From Pseudomonas sp. Au-Pse12 (GTDB lineage Bacteria > Pseudomonadota > Gammaproteobacteria > Pseudomonadales > Pseudomonadaceae): DNA of 64,000 bases. The stretch lies in NCBI RefSeq assembly GCF_021341665.1, contig NZ_JAJTTH010000011.1, positions 124,001 through 188,000 on the forward strand, given 5' to 3'. Position numbers and translations under genes: made by a program. The notes beneath the pieces were generated by a model. That model ran no database searches. It worked only from the letters and a program-made list of their open reading frames with translations, and had not been told where the DNA came from. The number at the start of each line of letters is the position of its first letter. Position 1 is the stretch's first letter. Of this stretch, positions 1 to 7,953 are shown one piece after another.

Positions 1-263
1 CCCAGGAGTGTGTCGACTGCGGCCTGTGCCTGCCGGAGTGTCCGGAGGCGGCGATTCAGCCGGAGAACCAGCTCGATGACAGTAACCGTCATTTCATCCA
101 GCTCAATGCCGAGCTGGTCCAGCACTGGCCGGTGATCCTGCAGCGGATTCCGCCCCTGGAGCACCATGAGCAATGGAGCGGCAAGCCGAACAAGCTGCCG
201 CACCTTGTTCGCGAAGCCGACGCGGTCGACCCGACACGTGACCACCACCTGGCTCATGCCTGA
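1..263 (+). CDS. FdxA-like ferredoxin, C-terminal part (5' end outside window)
   Basis: Only the last 87 codons are present, read from base 3. They begin inside a [4Fe-4S] motif, CVDCGLCLPEC (CxxCxxCxxxC). The following tail, FIQLNAEL then W-P-I and a W-x-G-K segment, matches the C-terminal extension of seven-iron FdxA ferredoxins, which are small cytoplasmic electron carriers. The upstream half that would hold the [3Fe-4S] site lies outside the window. The stop at 261-263 overlaps a possible ATG (256) of the next gene, so this ferredoxin may be co-transcribed with the FAD oxidoreductase and could feed it electrons; that partnership is inference. The tail after the FdxA-like core is His/Asp-rich. 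Confidence 0.8.
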   Translation, partial: QECVDCGLCLPECPEAAIQPENQLDDSNRHFIQLNAELVQHWPVILQRIPPLEHHEQWSGKPNKLPHLVREADAVDPTRDHHLAHA

Positions 264-285
264 TACGCGACTGGAACAGTACCCC

Positions 286-1923
286 ATGCAAAGCTTCGAC
301 CGATTCAAGACCCTCGAGAGCGACACCTTCGACGTGATAGTGGTGGGCGCCGGCATTGGTGGCCTGACAGCCGCCGCGACCCTGGCCAACCGTGGCAAGC
401 AGGTGCTGGTGCTGGACATGCACTATGAAATGGGCGGCTGCGCCACGGTGTTTCACCGCAAGGGCAAGGACTATGAGTTCGACGTCGGCCTGCACTACAT
501 CGGCGATTGCGGCAAGCACGGCCTGATTCCGCGGATTCTGCGGGGCGCGGGCATCGACGACGGTGAAATCAAGTTCATCGAGCAGGACCCGGAAGGTTTC
601 GAGACCCTGTGCTTTCCCGATTTCCAGTTCGCGGTGCCGCGTGGCTACGAGCGCTTTCGCGAGAAGCTGCTGGAGGCCTTTCCCGAAGAGCGGGCGGGCA
701 TCAATCGCTACTTCAAGATGCTGCAGCAGGTCTGGGATTTCATGGGCATCCATTCGCGTCCGCTGACGGCGTTGTGGGTGCTGCCGCGCTCGTGGATGCT
801 GATGCGCCATGCCAACTCGACCGTGGCGCAATTCCTTGACACCTGCACGCAGAACCAGCGCCTGCGGGCCATCCTGACAGGGCAGTTGGGGGTCTATCAC
901 CAGCCGCCGAGCCGCGCGACCATGGCCGGCCATGCGGCGGTGGTCAATCACTTCCTGCAGGGTTCCTATTACCCGTCGGGCGGTGGCCAGCTGTTTTCCG
1001 ACAAGCTGGGCGCGGTGGTCGAGCGCAAGGGCGGCAAGATACTCCTGCGCTCCAAGGTCGAACGCATCCTGATCGAGAACGGTCGCGCGGTGGGGGTCGA
1101 GTTCAGCAACAAGCACTTGGGCAAGCGCGTGGTCAAGGCCGACGCGGTGATCTGCAACGCCGATATCAAGCAGGCCCTGCTCGGTTTGATCGGTCGCCAG
1201 CACCTCAAGCCCAAGACCGTGCGCCGCGCCGAACAGTTCGAGATGTCCCCGGCCATGGGCGTGGTGTATCTGGGCATCGACATGGACCTCAAGGCCATGG
1301 GCCTGAAAAACACCAACTATCGCATCTACCCGGGGTGTGACTACGAGAAGGCCTATCGTGATGTGTTCGCCGGAGTATTTCCCGAGGAGCCCCATCTGTT
1401 CATCGGCAACGCCACCATGAAGGATCCGGACAACCCGGCCATCGCCCCGCCGGGCATCTATAACCTGCAACTGATGTCGGCGGTGCCCTCGACGCCGCAG
1501 AGCTGGGGGGTGACCCAGGCCGAGCTGGACGATGGCAGCTACAGGAACAACCCTGTCTACCTGGAGAAAAAAGAGTGGTATGCCCGCCAGTTGATAGCCC
1601 TGGCGGAGCGGGTGATTCCGGGAATTTCGGAGCACATTGTCTACCAGGAAGTCTCGACGCCGTTTTCGGTGACGCGGTTTATCGGCTCCGAAGGCGGGAC
1701 GTCCTATGGCCTGGCCTTCACCCCGGAGTATTTCTTGAACAAGCGGCCGGGGGCCAAGACGGAAATCCGCAACCTGTATCTGTGCGGAGCGTCCACCCGT
1801 ACCGGGCACGGCATCTTCGGCGCCATGACTGGCGGGGTGGAAGCGGCCGCGGCGGTCAGTGGGCGTCATGTGCGTTATCAGGTCATGGACATCGGCACCC
1901 GCGCCGAAGCGGCTACCCGCTGA
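286..1923 (+). CDS. Phytoene desaturase / retinol saturase-like FAD-dependent oxidoreductase
   Basis: A 545-residue flavoprotein of the CrtI/RetSat amine-oxidase-like superfamily. The N-terminal dinucleotide-binding motif GAGIGG is at residues 21-26, preceded by the beta-strand DVIVV and followed about 20 residues later by an acidic strand end (VLDMHYEMGG). A second FAD-contacting motif near residues 500-517 reads GASTRTGHGIFGAMTGG. The family oxidises or saturates C=C bonds in carotenoid, retinoid or other lipid substrates; the substrate here is unknown and no carotenoid genes are in view. ATG 286 has a GGAAC-type site upstream. An in-frame ATG at 256 would overlap the stop of the ferredoxin gene and is the alternative start. 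Confidence 0.85.
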   Translation: MQSFDRFKTLESDTFDVIVVGAGIGGLTAAATLANRGKQVLVLDMHYEMGGCATVFHRKGKDYEFDVGLHYIGDCGKHGLIPRILRGAGIDDGEIKFIEQDPEGFETLCFPDFQFAVPRGYERFREKLLEAFPEERAGINRYFKMLQQVWDFMGIHSRPLTALWVLPRSWMLMRHANSTVAQFLDTCTQNQRLRAILTGQLGVYHQPPSRATMAGHAAVVNHFLQGSYYPSGGGQLFSDKLGAVVERKGGKILLRSKVERILIENGRAVGVEFSNKHLGKRVVKADAVICNADIKQALLGLIGRQHLKPKTVRRAEQFEMSPAMGVVYLGIDMDLKAMGLKNTNYRIYPGCDYEKAYRDVFAGVFPEEPHLFIGNATMKDPDNPAIAPPGIYNLQLMSAVPSTPQSWGVTQAELDDGSYRNNPVYLEKKEWYARQLIALAERVIPGISEHIVYQEVSTPFSVTRFIGSEGGTSYGLAFTPEYFLNKRPGAKTEIRNLYLCGASTRTGHGIFGAMTGGVEAAAAVSGRHVRYQVMDIGTRAEAATR

Positions 1924-2022
1924 CGCAGTCCCCATGGCGCTCGCCGTTGGGGCGCCATGGGGGCTATGCTCCTGCGCTGGGAGCACTGGACTGACCCGAG
2001 GCGGTCTTCAAGGAGCGAAGAA

Positions 2023-2454
2023 ATGACAGATCAATACAACATGGCACTGCTGGTTGGGGCCGGGCTCAGCCTGCTGGCGGCGCTGATGCACGTCGGGGTG
2101 ATCATGGTCGGGCCTTCCTGGTATCGACTGTTCGGCGCGGGCGACCGATTCGTGCGGGCGGCCCAGGCCGGCCGCTGGTTTCCGGCACTGGTCACGGCAG
2201 GCATCGCCCTGGTACTCACGGCATGGGCGGCCTATGCGCTGTCCGCGGCCGGGGTGATAGAACCCTTGCCTCTGCTGCGCCCGGCGCTGTGCGCGATCAC
2301 CCTGGTCTATCTGCTGCGTGGCCTGCTGGGGCCGCTGGCGCTGGCGGGCACCGGGCGTAGCAGGCGCTTCATCGTGGTCAGCTCGGCGATCTGCCTGGCG
2401 TATGGGCTGGTGCACCTGCTGGGCCTGGTGCAGGTCTGGGGAACCCTGGCCTAG
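2023..2454 (+). CDS. Small integral membrane protein of unknown function
   Basis: A 143-residue hydrophobic protein with about four predicted membrane helices, beginning near residues 7-30, 50-72, 78-100 and 112-135. Short polar loops include a basic RSRRF stretch before the last helix. The start at 2023 is supported by the ribosome-binding site AAGGAG at 2010-2015. It lies 99 bases after the FAD oxidoreductase on the same strand. I recognise no catalytic motif and assign no function. Co-transcription with the oxidoreductase is possible because no terminator is visible between them. Confidence 0.8.
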   Translation: MTDQYNMALLVGAGLSLLAALMHVGVIMVGPSWYRLFGAGDRFVRAAQAGRWFPALVTAGIALVLTAWAAYALSAAGVIEPLPLLRPALCAITLVYLLRGLLGPLALAGTGRSRRFIVVSSAICLAYGLVHLLGLVQVWGTLA

Positions 2455-2544
2455 GGGCGCCTGTTGCGTGGGGTGTTGAAAGTCGCAGGCGATTGCGGTC
2501 ACCCTTGACGCCATCGACCTGGCATCAGCCTTTCAGGACCCTTC

Positions 2545-3189
2545 ATGAATAGCGCAAAACCCGCAATCATCCGCGAAACCTTCCCCGTCGGCCCCTTGCA
2601 GTGCAACTGCACGATCATCGGCGACCCGCTGACCAAAAAGGCCATAGTCGTCGATCCGGGGGGCAATCCCGACCTGATCATGGCTCGGCTCGATGCCCTG
2701 GGGCTGAAGGTGGTCAGCATCATTCACACTCATGCACACCTGGATCATTTCCTGGCCTCCGGGCAGATGAAGGAGAAAACCGGCGCCACCCTGCACCTGC
2801 ACAAGGACGACCAGTTTCTATGGGACAACCTGGAGATGCAGTGCAGCATGTTCGGCGTGCCCTACACCCCGGTACCGTCACCGGATCGCTGGCTGGGGGA
2901 CGATGAGGAACTGGCCTGCGGTTGCGGCGTGGCCTTGCACACGCCTGGGCATACTCCAGGTTCCATGAGCTTTTGGTTTTCTGAAGCTAAGCTTCTGATT
3001 GCCGGCGACACGCTGTTCAAGCGCGGAGTGGGGCGCACGGATTTGTGGGGTGGCGACCAGGCCACTCTGGTGCGCTCGATCAAGCAGCGTCTTTATACCC
3101 TGGACGAAGACGCCACAGTGGTTGCCGGGCACGGTCCAGACACCCGGTTGGGTGATGAGATGCGTCAGAACCCGTTTGTGAGAGCCTGA
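2545..3189 (+). CDS. MBL-fold metallo-hydrolase (GloB/YcbL-like)
   Basis: A 214-residue protein of the metallo-beta-lactamase fold. The zinc-binding motif THAHLDH (HxHxDH) is at about residues 67-73. Further metal ligands are supplied by the His of HTPGHTPGS, the Asp of AGDTLF and the His of VAGHGPDT near the C-terminus. Length and motif order fit the type II glyoxalase-like YcbL subgroup, which hydrolyses S-D-lactoylglutathione or related thioesters; the substrate cannot be settled from sequence. It stands alone, with a 111-base gap to the lipoprotein gene. Confidence 0.9.
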   Translation: MNSAKPAIIRETFPVGPLQCNCTIIGDPLTKKAIVVDPGGNPDLIMARLDALGLKVVSIIHTHAHLDHFLASGQMKEKTGATLHLHKDDQFLWDNLEMQCSMFGVPYTPVPSPDRWLGDDEELACGCGVALHTPGHTPGSMSFWFSEAKLLIAGDTLFKRGVGRTDLWGGDQATLVRSIKQRLYTLDEDATVVAGHGPDTRLGDEMRQNPFVRA

Positions 3190-3300
3190 CTATTTGCTCG
3201 GCGGCTCACGGAATTTTTGCCGTTCTGCGTGTTCCAACGCCAGCAAAGGTCTGTTGCCAACGTCCGCTGCACCACAGAATGCAAAATGTAGGAGCTTTCC

Positions 3301-4047
3301 ATGTTCACCTCGCGTCGTTTGATTGTTGTCGCTACTGCTGTGGCCTTGTTGTCCGGCTGCGCTTCGCCTAATCCCTATGACAATCAGGGGCAGGCCGACG
3401 GCGGCTCGTCGGGCATGAGTAAAACCGCTAAATACGGTGGCCTGGGAGCCCTGGCCGGTGCGCTGGCCGGTGCTGCCATCGACCATAACAACCGTGGCAA
3501 AGGCGCCTTGATCGGGGCCGCCGTGGTCGGTGCTTCCGCCGCAGGTTATGGCTACTACGCTGACCAGCAGGAGAAGAAGCTGCGCGCCAGCATGGCCAAC
3601 ACCGGGGTTGAGGTGCAGCGCCAGGGTGATCAGATCAAACTGATCATGCCGGGTAACATCACCTTCGCCACCGACTCGGCGAATATCGCGCCAAGCTTCT
3701 ACCAACCACTGAACAACCTGGCCAACTCGCTGCGTGAGTTCAACCAGAACCAGATCGAGATCGTCGGCTACACCGACAGTACCGGCAGTCGCCAGCACAA
3801 CATGGATCTGTCCCAGCGTCGTGCCCAGAGCGTGGCGACCTACCTGACCTCCCAGGGTGTCAGCGGCGCCAACCTGTCCGCTCGTGGTGCCGGTCCGGAT
3901 AATCCGATCGCCAGCAACGCCGACGTCAATGGCCGTGCGCAGAACCGTCGGGTGGAGGTCAACCTCAAGGCGATTCCGGGCCAGCAGTATCAGCAACCGA
4001 ACCAGCAGTATCAGCAGCCCTACCAGCAGCAAGGTCAGCAGTACTGA
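3301..4047 (+). CDS. OmpA-family lipoprotein with glycine-zipper (YiaD-like)
   Basis: A 248-residue outer-membrane lipoprotein. The signal peptide ends in the lipobox LLSGC with Cys20 as the lipidated residue. Residues about 45-85 form a glycine-zipper (GGLGALAGALAGAA and GALIGAAVVGASAAGYG). Residues about 110-225 are an OmpA-like peptidoglycan-binding domain, including TDSTGS and the NRRVEV motif that ends the fold. The last 20 or so residues are a Gln/Tyr-rich tail with imperfect QQYQQP repeats. ATG 3301 has TAGGAG upstream. The gene ends at a strong terminator shared with the convergent yhcB gene. It probably anchors the outer membrane to peptidoglycan. Confidence 0.92.
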   Translation: MFTSRRLIVVATAVALLSGCASPNPYDNQGQADGGSSGMSKTAKYGGLGALAGALAGAAIDHNNRGKGALIGAAVVGASAAGYGYYADQQEKKLRASMANTGVEVQRQGDQIKLIMPGNITFATDSANIAPSFYQPLNNLANSLREFNQNQIEIVGYTDSTGSRQHNMDLSQRRAQSVATYLTSQGVSGANLSARGAGPDNPIASNADVNGRAQNRRVEVNLKAIPGQQYQQPNQQYQQPYQQQGQQY

Positions 4048-4083
4048 CAGTACCCCTGATCGGCCTGGCTCAACCCCAGGCAC

Positions 4084-4122
4084 AAAAAAAGCCCGCCCGA
4101 TGCAGATCGGGCGGGCTTTTTA
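4084..4122. terminator. Bidirectional rho-independent terminator
   Basis: Perfect 10-bp stem GCCCGCCCGA (4091-4100) with TCGGGCGGGC (4107-4116), loop TGCAGA. It is flanked by seven A on the left and six T on the right, so it can end both the OmpA-lipoprotein transcript and the converging yhcB transcript. Confidence 0.93.
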
Positions 4123-4136
4123 ATGGCTGAGGCGAA

Positions 4137-4571
4137 TTACTTCTTCAGGCCATAGTGTTCGTCGAGCATGCCGGGGGCGTTCGGTGTCTTCGGCGCGTAG
4201 TCCCGCGGCGGTTCCTGATCCCGTGGCGGTGTCAGGCGTTCGCGTGGAGCCTGTACCGACTCCGAGTGCAGGGCGGCCAGCAGGCGCTGGCGGGTCAGTT
4301 CGTCCAGGGCCAGGCGGTTGGCACCCTCGGCGAGATGATCCTGCACTTCCTGATAGCTCTGGGTAAGCTTCTTGACCAGGGTTGCGGTGCTGTTGAAGTG
4401 CGTCACCACTTCATTCTGATAATTGTCGAAACGTTCCTGAATATCATCCAACTGACGCTGCGTGCGGTTAGGCGCGGCATTGGGCAGCAGGCGAGCAACC
4501 AGGAATCCAATGGCGACACCCGCGACCAGGGCAAGAGTCGGCAACAACCAAACTAAGAGCGAGTGTTCCAC
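4137..4571 (-). CDS. zapG: YhcB/ZapG family (DUF1043) inner-membrane protein
   Basis: A 144-residue protein with an N-terminal membrane anchor (residues about 5-27, LLVWLLPTLALVAGVAIGFLV) followed by a cytoplasmic coiled-coil segment (about 35-90) and a Pro/Arg-rich tail. This is the YhcB/DUF1043 layout; in enterobacteria the protein helps link cell division and envelope synthesis. The start is a GTG (complement of 4569-4571) with a good GGAAGGA ribosome-binding site. The gene is divergent from the alpha/beta hydrolase at 4710 and convergent with the lipoprotein gene. Confidence 0.88.
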   Translation of the reverse strand: MEHSLLVWLLPTLALVAGVAIGFLVARLLPNAAPNRTQRQLDDIQERFDNYQNEVVTHFNSTATLVKKLTQSYQEVQDHLAEGANRLALDELTRQRLLAALHSESVQAPRERLTPPRDQEPPRDYAPKTPNAPGMLDEHYGLKK

Positions 4572-4709
4572 GAGTCCTTCCTCTATAAACGGCTTTGCTT
4601 TACGTTAACGGCTCGAACCTGCGCTGTATACCGCGATTCACTCGCAATAGATTGGCACAGACCATTTGCTAGACGAGTCGACCCCCTTCGAGGTCACGGA
4701 GTTCCTTCC

Positions 4710-5345
4710 TTGCTTATGCGTGAAACCCCTGTAGTGATTGCCGGCCCGGTGGGCCAACTGGAAGCCCTGTATCTGCCGGTGCCAGATGCGCGTGGCGTGG
4801 CGTTGATCTGTCACCCCAATCCGGTGCAGGGCGGCACCATGCTCAATAAAGTGGTATCCACCCTGCAGCGTACTGCGCGGGATGCCGGGCTGATCACCCT
4901 GCGCTTCAACTATCGCGGCGTGGGGGCCAGTGAAGGCAGCCACGACATGGGCAGCGGCGAAGTCGATGATGCCCAGGCGGCTGCGCAGTGGTTGCAGGCC
5001 CAGCACCCGGACCTGCCTCTGACCCTGCTGGGGTTCTCCTTCGGCGGCTTTGTCGCGGCCAGCCTGGGCGGACGCCTGGAAGCCCAGGGCGTATCGCTCA
5101 AGCACCTGTTCATGGTGGCTGCGGCGGTCACTCGCCTGCGTGAAAGCGACCTGCTGCCGCAGAGCTGCCCGCTGACCCTGATCCAGCCGGAAACCGATGA
5201 GGTCATTGACCCCCAGGCGGTCTACGACTGGTCCGCTGCGCTTGTTCGCCCCCATGAGCTGCTGAAAGTGGCAGAATGCGGGCACTTTTTTCATGGCAAG
5301 CTCACCGATCTGAAAGATCTGGTACTGCCGCGACTCTCGAATTGA
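4710..5345 (+). CDS. Alpha/beta hydrolase (YsgA/CocE-like, probable esterase)
   Basis: A roughly 211-residue alpha/beta hydrolase. The nucleophile elbow is GFSFGG (GxSxGG) near residue 113, the oxyanion region is CHPNPVQGGTMLNKV, and the C-terminal catalytic His lies in ECGHFFHGKL. The family hydrolyses small esters or acts as a depolymerase-like enzyme; the substrate is not known. I prefer the TTG at 4710 because GGAG at 4698-4701 is spaced 8 bases from it; an ATG at 4716 is the alternative. It lies 24 bases before trpS and may be co-transcribed with it. Confidence 0.87.
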   Translation: MLMRETPVVIAGPVGQLEALYLPVPDARGVALICHPNPVQGGTMLNKVVSTLQRTARDAGLITLRFNYRGVGASEGSHDMGSGEVDDAQAAAQWLQAQHPDLPLTLLGFSFGGFVAASLGGRLEAQGVSLKHLFMVAAAVTRLRESDLLPQSCPLTLIQPETDEVIDPQAVYDWSAALVRPHELLKVAECGHFFHGKLTDLKDLVLPRLSN

Positions 5346-5369
5346 TAGCAGTCTGATAAGCGATTACCC

Positions 5370-6725
5370 ATGACTACTCGTACGCGTATCCTCACCGGCA
5401 TCACCACCACCGGCACCCCGCACCTGGGCAACTATGCCGGTGCGATTCGTCCGGCGATCGTCGCCAGCCGCGACAGCAATGCCGATTCCTTCTACTTTCT
5501 GGCCGACTACCACGCGCTGATCAAGTGCGATGACCCGCTGCGTATCCAGCGTTCGCGCCAGGAAATCGCCGCCACCTGGCTGGCCGGTGGCCTGGATGTG
5601 GAGCGCGTGACCTTCTATCGCCAGTCGGACATTCCGGAAATCCCCGAGCTGACCTGGTTGCTGACCTGCGTGGCGGCCAAGGGCCTGCTCAACCGTGCCC
5701 ATGCCTATAAAGCCTCGGTCGACAAGAACGTCGAAGCCGGTGAAGACCCGGATGCCGGCATTACCATGGGCCTGTATAGCTACCCGGTGCTGATGGCGGC
5801 AGACATTCTGATGTTCAACGCGCACAAGGTGCCGGTGGGGCGAGATCAGATCCAGCACGTGGAAATGGCCCGGGACATCGGTCAGCGCTTCAACCACCTG
5901 TTCGGCCAGGGCAAGGAGTTCTTCACCATGCCCGAGGCGCTGATCGAGGAAAGTGTCGCCACTCTGCCTGGCCTGGACGGTCGCAAGATGTCCAAGAGCT
6001 ACGACAACACCATCCCGCTGTTCACCAGTGCCAAGGATATGAAGGACGCGATCTCGCGGATCGTCACCGACTCCAAGGCGCCAGGCGAGGCCAAGGATCC
6101 GGACAACTCTCATTTGTTCACCTTGTTCCAGGCGTTCTCGACTCCGGCGCAAGCTGCCGAGTTCCGCGGCGAACTGCTCCAGGGCCTGGGTTGGGGCGAG
6201 GCCAAGAACCGCCTGTTCCAATTGCTGGATGCCGAGTTGGGCGAAGCGCGCGAGCGTTATCACCAACTGATCGCGCGCCCGTCGGACCTGGAAGACATTC
6301 TGCGTGCCGGCGCCGTCAAGGCCCGGGCCGTGGCCACGCCGTTCCTCGGCGAACTGCGTGAGGCGGTGGGCCTGCGTTCGTTTGCCGCTCAGGTACAGGT
6401 GGCGGCCGCGACCAAGAAGAAAGCCGCCAAGGCTGCCCGCTTCATCAGCTTCCGCGAGGACGATGGCAGCTTCCGCTTCCGTTTGCTGTCCGCCGATGGG
6501 GAGCAATTGCTGCTGTCGCGCAACTTCGCTGACGGCAAGGCCGCGGGTGCTGTAACCAAGCAGTTGCAGTCGGGCCAGGCGCTGGACCTGCGTACTGAGG
6601 CCAATGCCTTCAGCGTCTGGCTGGACGGTGCTTGTGTGGCCGATAGTCCGGACTTTGCCGATGCTGCTGCGCGTGACGCTGCTGTCGATGCATTGCGGAT
6701 TGCCCTGACCCCAGCGCAGGACTAA
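5370..6725 (+). CDS. trpS: Tryptophan--tRNA ligase
   Basis: A class I aminoacyl-tRNA synthetase of 451 residues that charges tRNA-Trp in the cytoplasm. The HIGH-like signature is PHLG at residues 17-20 and the KMSKS loop is at 206-210. It is about 110 residues longer than E. coli TrpS: after the catalytic core (to about 335) there is an extra C-terminal domain, with a lysine/alanine linker (ATKKKAAKAARF) near residue 352. I recall this extension as usual for Pseudomonas. A strong terminator follows the stop. Confidence 0.96.
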   Translation: MTTRTRILTGITTTGTPHLGNYAGAIRPAIVASRDSNADSFYFLADYHALIKCDDPLRIQRSRQEIAATWLAGGLDVERVTFYRQSDIPEIPELTWLLTCVAAKGLLNRAHAYKASVDKNVEAGEDPDAGITMGLYSYPVLMAADILMFNAHKVPVGRDQIQHVEMARDIGQRFNHLFGQGKEFFTMPEALIEESVATLPGLDGRKMSKSYDNTIPLFTSAKDMKDAISRIVTDSKAPGEAKDPDNSHLFTLFQAFSTPAQAAEFRGELLQGLGWGEAKNRLFQLLDAELGEARERYHQLIARPSDLEDILRAGAVKARAVATPFLGELREAVGLRSFAAQVQVAAATKKKAAKAARFISFREDDGSFRFRLLSADGEQLLLSRNFADGKAAGAVTKQLQSGQALDLRTEANAFSVWLDGACVADSPDFADAAARDAAVDALRIALTPAQD

Positions 6726-6764
6726 TCGGAATCTTCCCGACCAAGGGCTGATTGCCATTCCCCA

Positions 6765-6796
6765 GGGCCGTCGCTAAAGTGACGGCCCGTTTTTGT
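6765..6796 (+). terminator. Rho-independent terminator after trpS
   Basis: Stem GGGCCGTC (6765-6772) with GACGGCCC (6781-6788), extended by a G-T and a C-G pair around a TAAA loop, followed by GTTTTTG. It separates trpS from zapE. Confidence 0.85.
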
Positions 6797-6813
6797 TGCC
6801 TTGCTAACGAATT

Positions 6814-7908
6814 ATGACGCCCCTAGAACGATACCAAGCAGATCTGAAACGCCCGGATTTCTTTCATGACGCGGCACAGGAAACGGCTGTGCGTCATTTG
6901 CAGCGCCTGTATGACGATCTGATCGCGGCCGAGCAAAACAAGCCGGGCCTGCTCGGCAAGCTCTTTGGCAAGAAGGATCAGGTGCCGGTCAAGGGCCTGT
7001 ACTTCTGGGGCGGAGTGGGGCGCGGCAAGACTTATCTGGTGGATACCTTCTTCGAAGCCTTGCCATTCAAGGAAAAGGTACGCACGCACTTTCACCGTTT
7101 CATGAAGCGCGTACACGAAGAAATGAAAACCCTGGGCGGCGAGAAGAATCCGCTGACCATCATCGCCAAGCGCTTCTCGCAAGAGGCGCGGGTGATCTGC
7201 TTCGATGAATTCTTCGTGTCTGACATTACCGACGCGATGATTCTCGGCACTCTGATGGAGGAACTGTTCAAGAATGGCGTGACCCTGGTCGCCACCTCGA
7301 ACATCGTTCCGGACGGCTTGTACAAGGACGGCTTGCAGCGTGCGCGGTTCCTGCCGGCGATTGCCCTGATCAAGCAGAACACCGAGATCGTCAACGTCGA
7401 CAGCGGTGTCGACTATCGTCTGCGGCATCTGGAACAGGCCGAACTGTTTCACTATCCGCTGGACGAGGCGGCTCATGAAAGTTTGCGCAAGAGCTTCCGC
7501 GCGCTGACGCCAGAGTGCACTCAGTCGGTGGAAAACGATGTGTTGATCATCGAAAACCGTGAGATCCGCGCGCTGCGTACGTGTGATGATGTGGCCTGGT
7601 TCGATTTCCGTGAGCTGTGCGACGGTCCTCGCAGCCAGAACGACTACATCGAACTGGGCAAGATCTTTCATGCCGTGTTGCTCAGTGGCGTGGAGCAGAT
7701 GAGCGTCGCCACCGACGACATCGCCCGGCGCTTCATCAACATGGTCGACGAGTTCTACGACCGTAACGTCAAACTGATCATTTCCGCCGAGGTTGAGCTC
7801 AAGGACCTCTATACCGGTGGTCGTCTGACGTTCGAGTTCCAGCGTACCCTCAGCCGTCTGCTGGAGATGCAGTCCCACGAGTTCCTGGCGCGGGCGCACA
7901 AGCCGTAA
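6814..7908 (+). CDS. zapE: Cell division protein ZapE (AFG1-like ATPase)
   Basis: A 364-residue AAA-type P-loop ATPase. Walker A is GGVGRGKT at 66-73 and Walker B is VICFDE at 127-132, followed by the sensor segment LVATSN. Length and motifs match ZapE/AFG1-like proteins, which act at the constricting Z-ring in gamma-proteobacteria and are related to a mitochondrial ATPase. The gene sits between trpS and an inserted three-gene block, and ends at a bidirectional terminator shared with the glxA-type regulator. Confidence 0.93.
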   Translation: MTPLERYQADLKRPDFFHDAAQETAVRHLQRLYDDLIAAEQNKPGLLGKLFGKKDQVPVKGLYFWGGVGRGKTYLVDTFFEALPFKEKVRTHFHRFMKRVHEEMKTLGGEKNPLTIIAKRFSQEARVICFDEFFVSDITDAMILGTLMEELFKNGVTLVATSNIVPDGLYKDGLQRARFLPAIALIKQNTEIVNVDSGVDYRLRHLEQAELFHYPLDEAAHESLRKSFRALTPECTQSVENDVLIIENREIRALRTCDDVAWFDFRELCDGPRSQNDYIELGKIFHAVLLSGVEQMSVATDDIARRFINMVDEFYDRNVKLIISAEVELKDLYTGGRLTFEFQRTLSRLLEMQSHEFLARAHKP

Positions 7909-7918
7909 TCGTCACCCA

Positions 7919-7953
7919 ATAAAAAAGGGCCTGCATTGCAGGCCCTTTTTTTA
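7919..7953. terminator. Bidirectional rho-independent terminator
   Basis: Stem GGGCCTG (7927-7933) with CAGGCCC (7939-7945), loop CATTG. Six A precede it and seven T follow. It serves both zapE (+) and the convergent GlxA-type regulator (-), whose stop codon lies inside the region's right edge. Confidence 0.92.

Noticed and set aside
116..120. Search for tRNA, insertion sequences, prophage or CRISPR across the window
   Set aside because: No cloverleaf sequence, transposase-like protein, integrase or spaced direct-repeat array was seen anywhere.
103..1986. 627-codon minus-strand open frame opposite the FAD oxidoreductase
   Set aside because: Composition (His, Gln, Arg, Gly-rich, no motifs) is that of antisense to a GC-rich gene; the plus-strand gene has clear family signatures.
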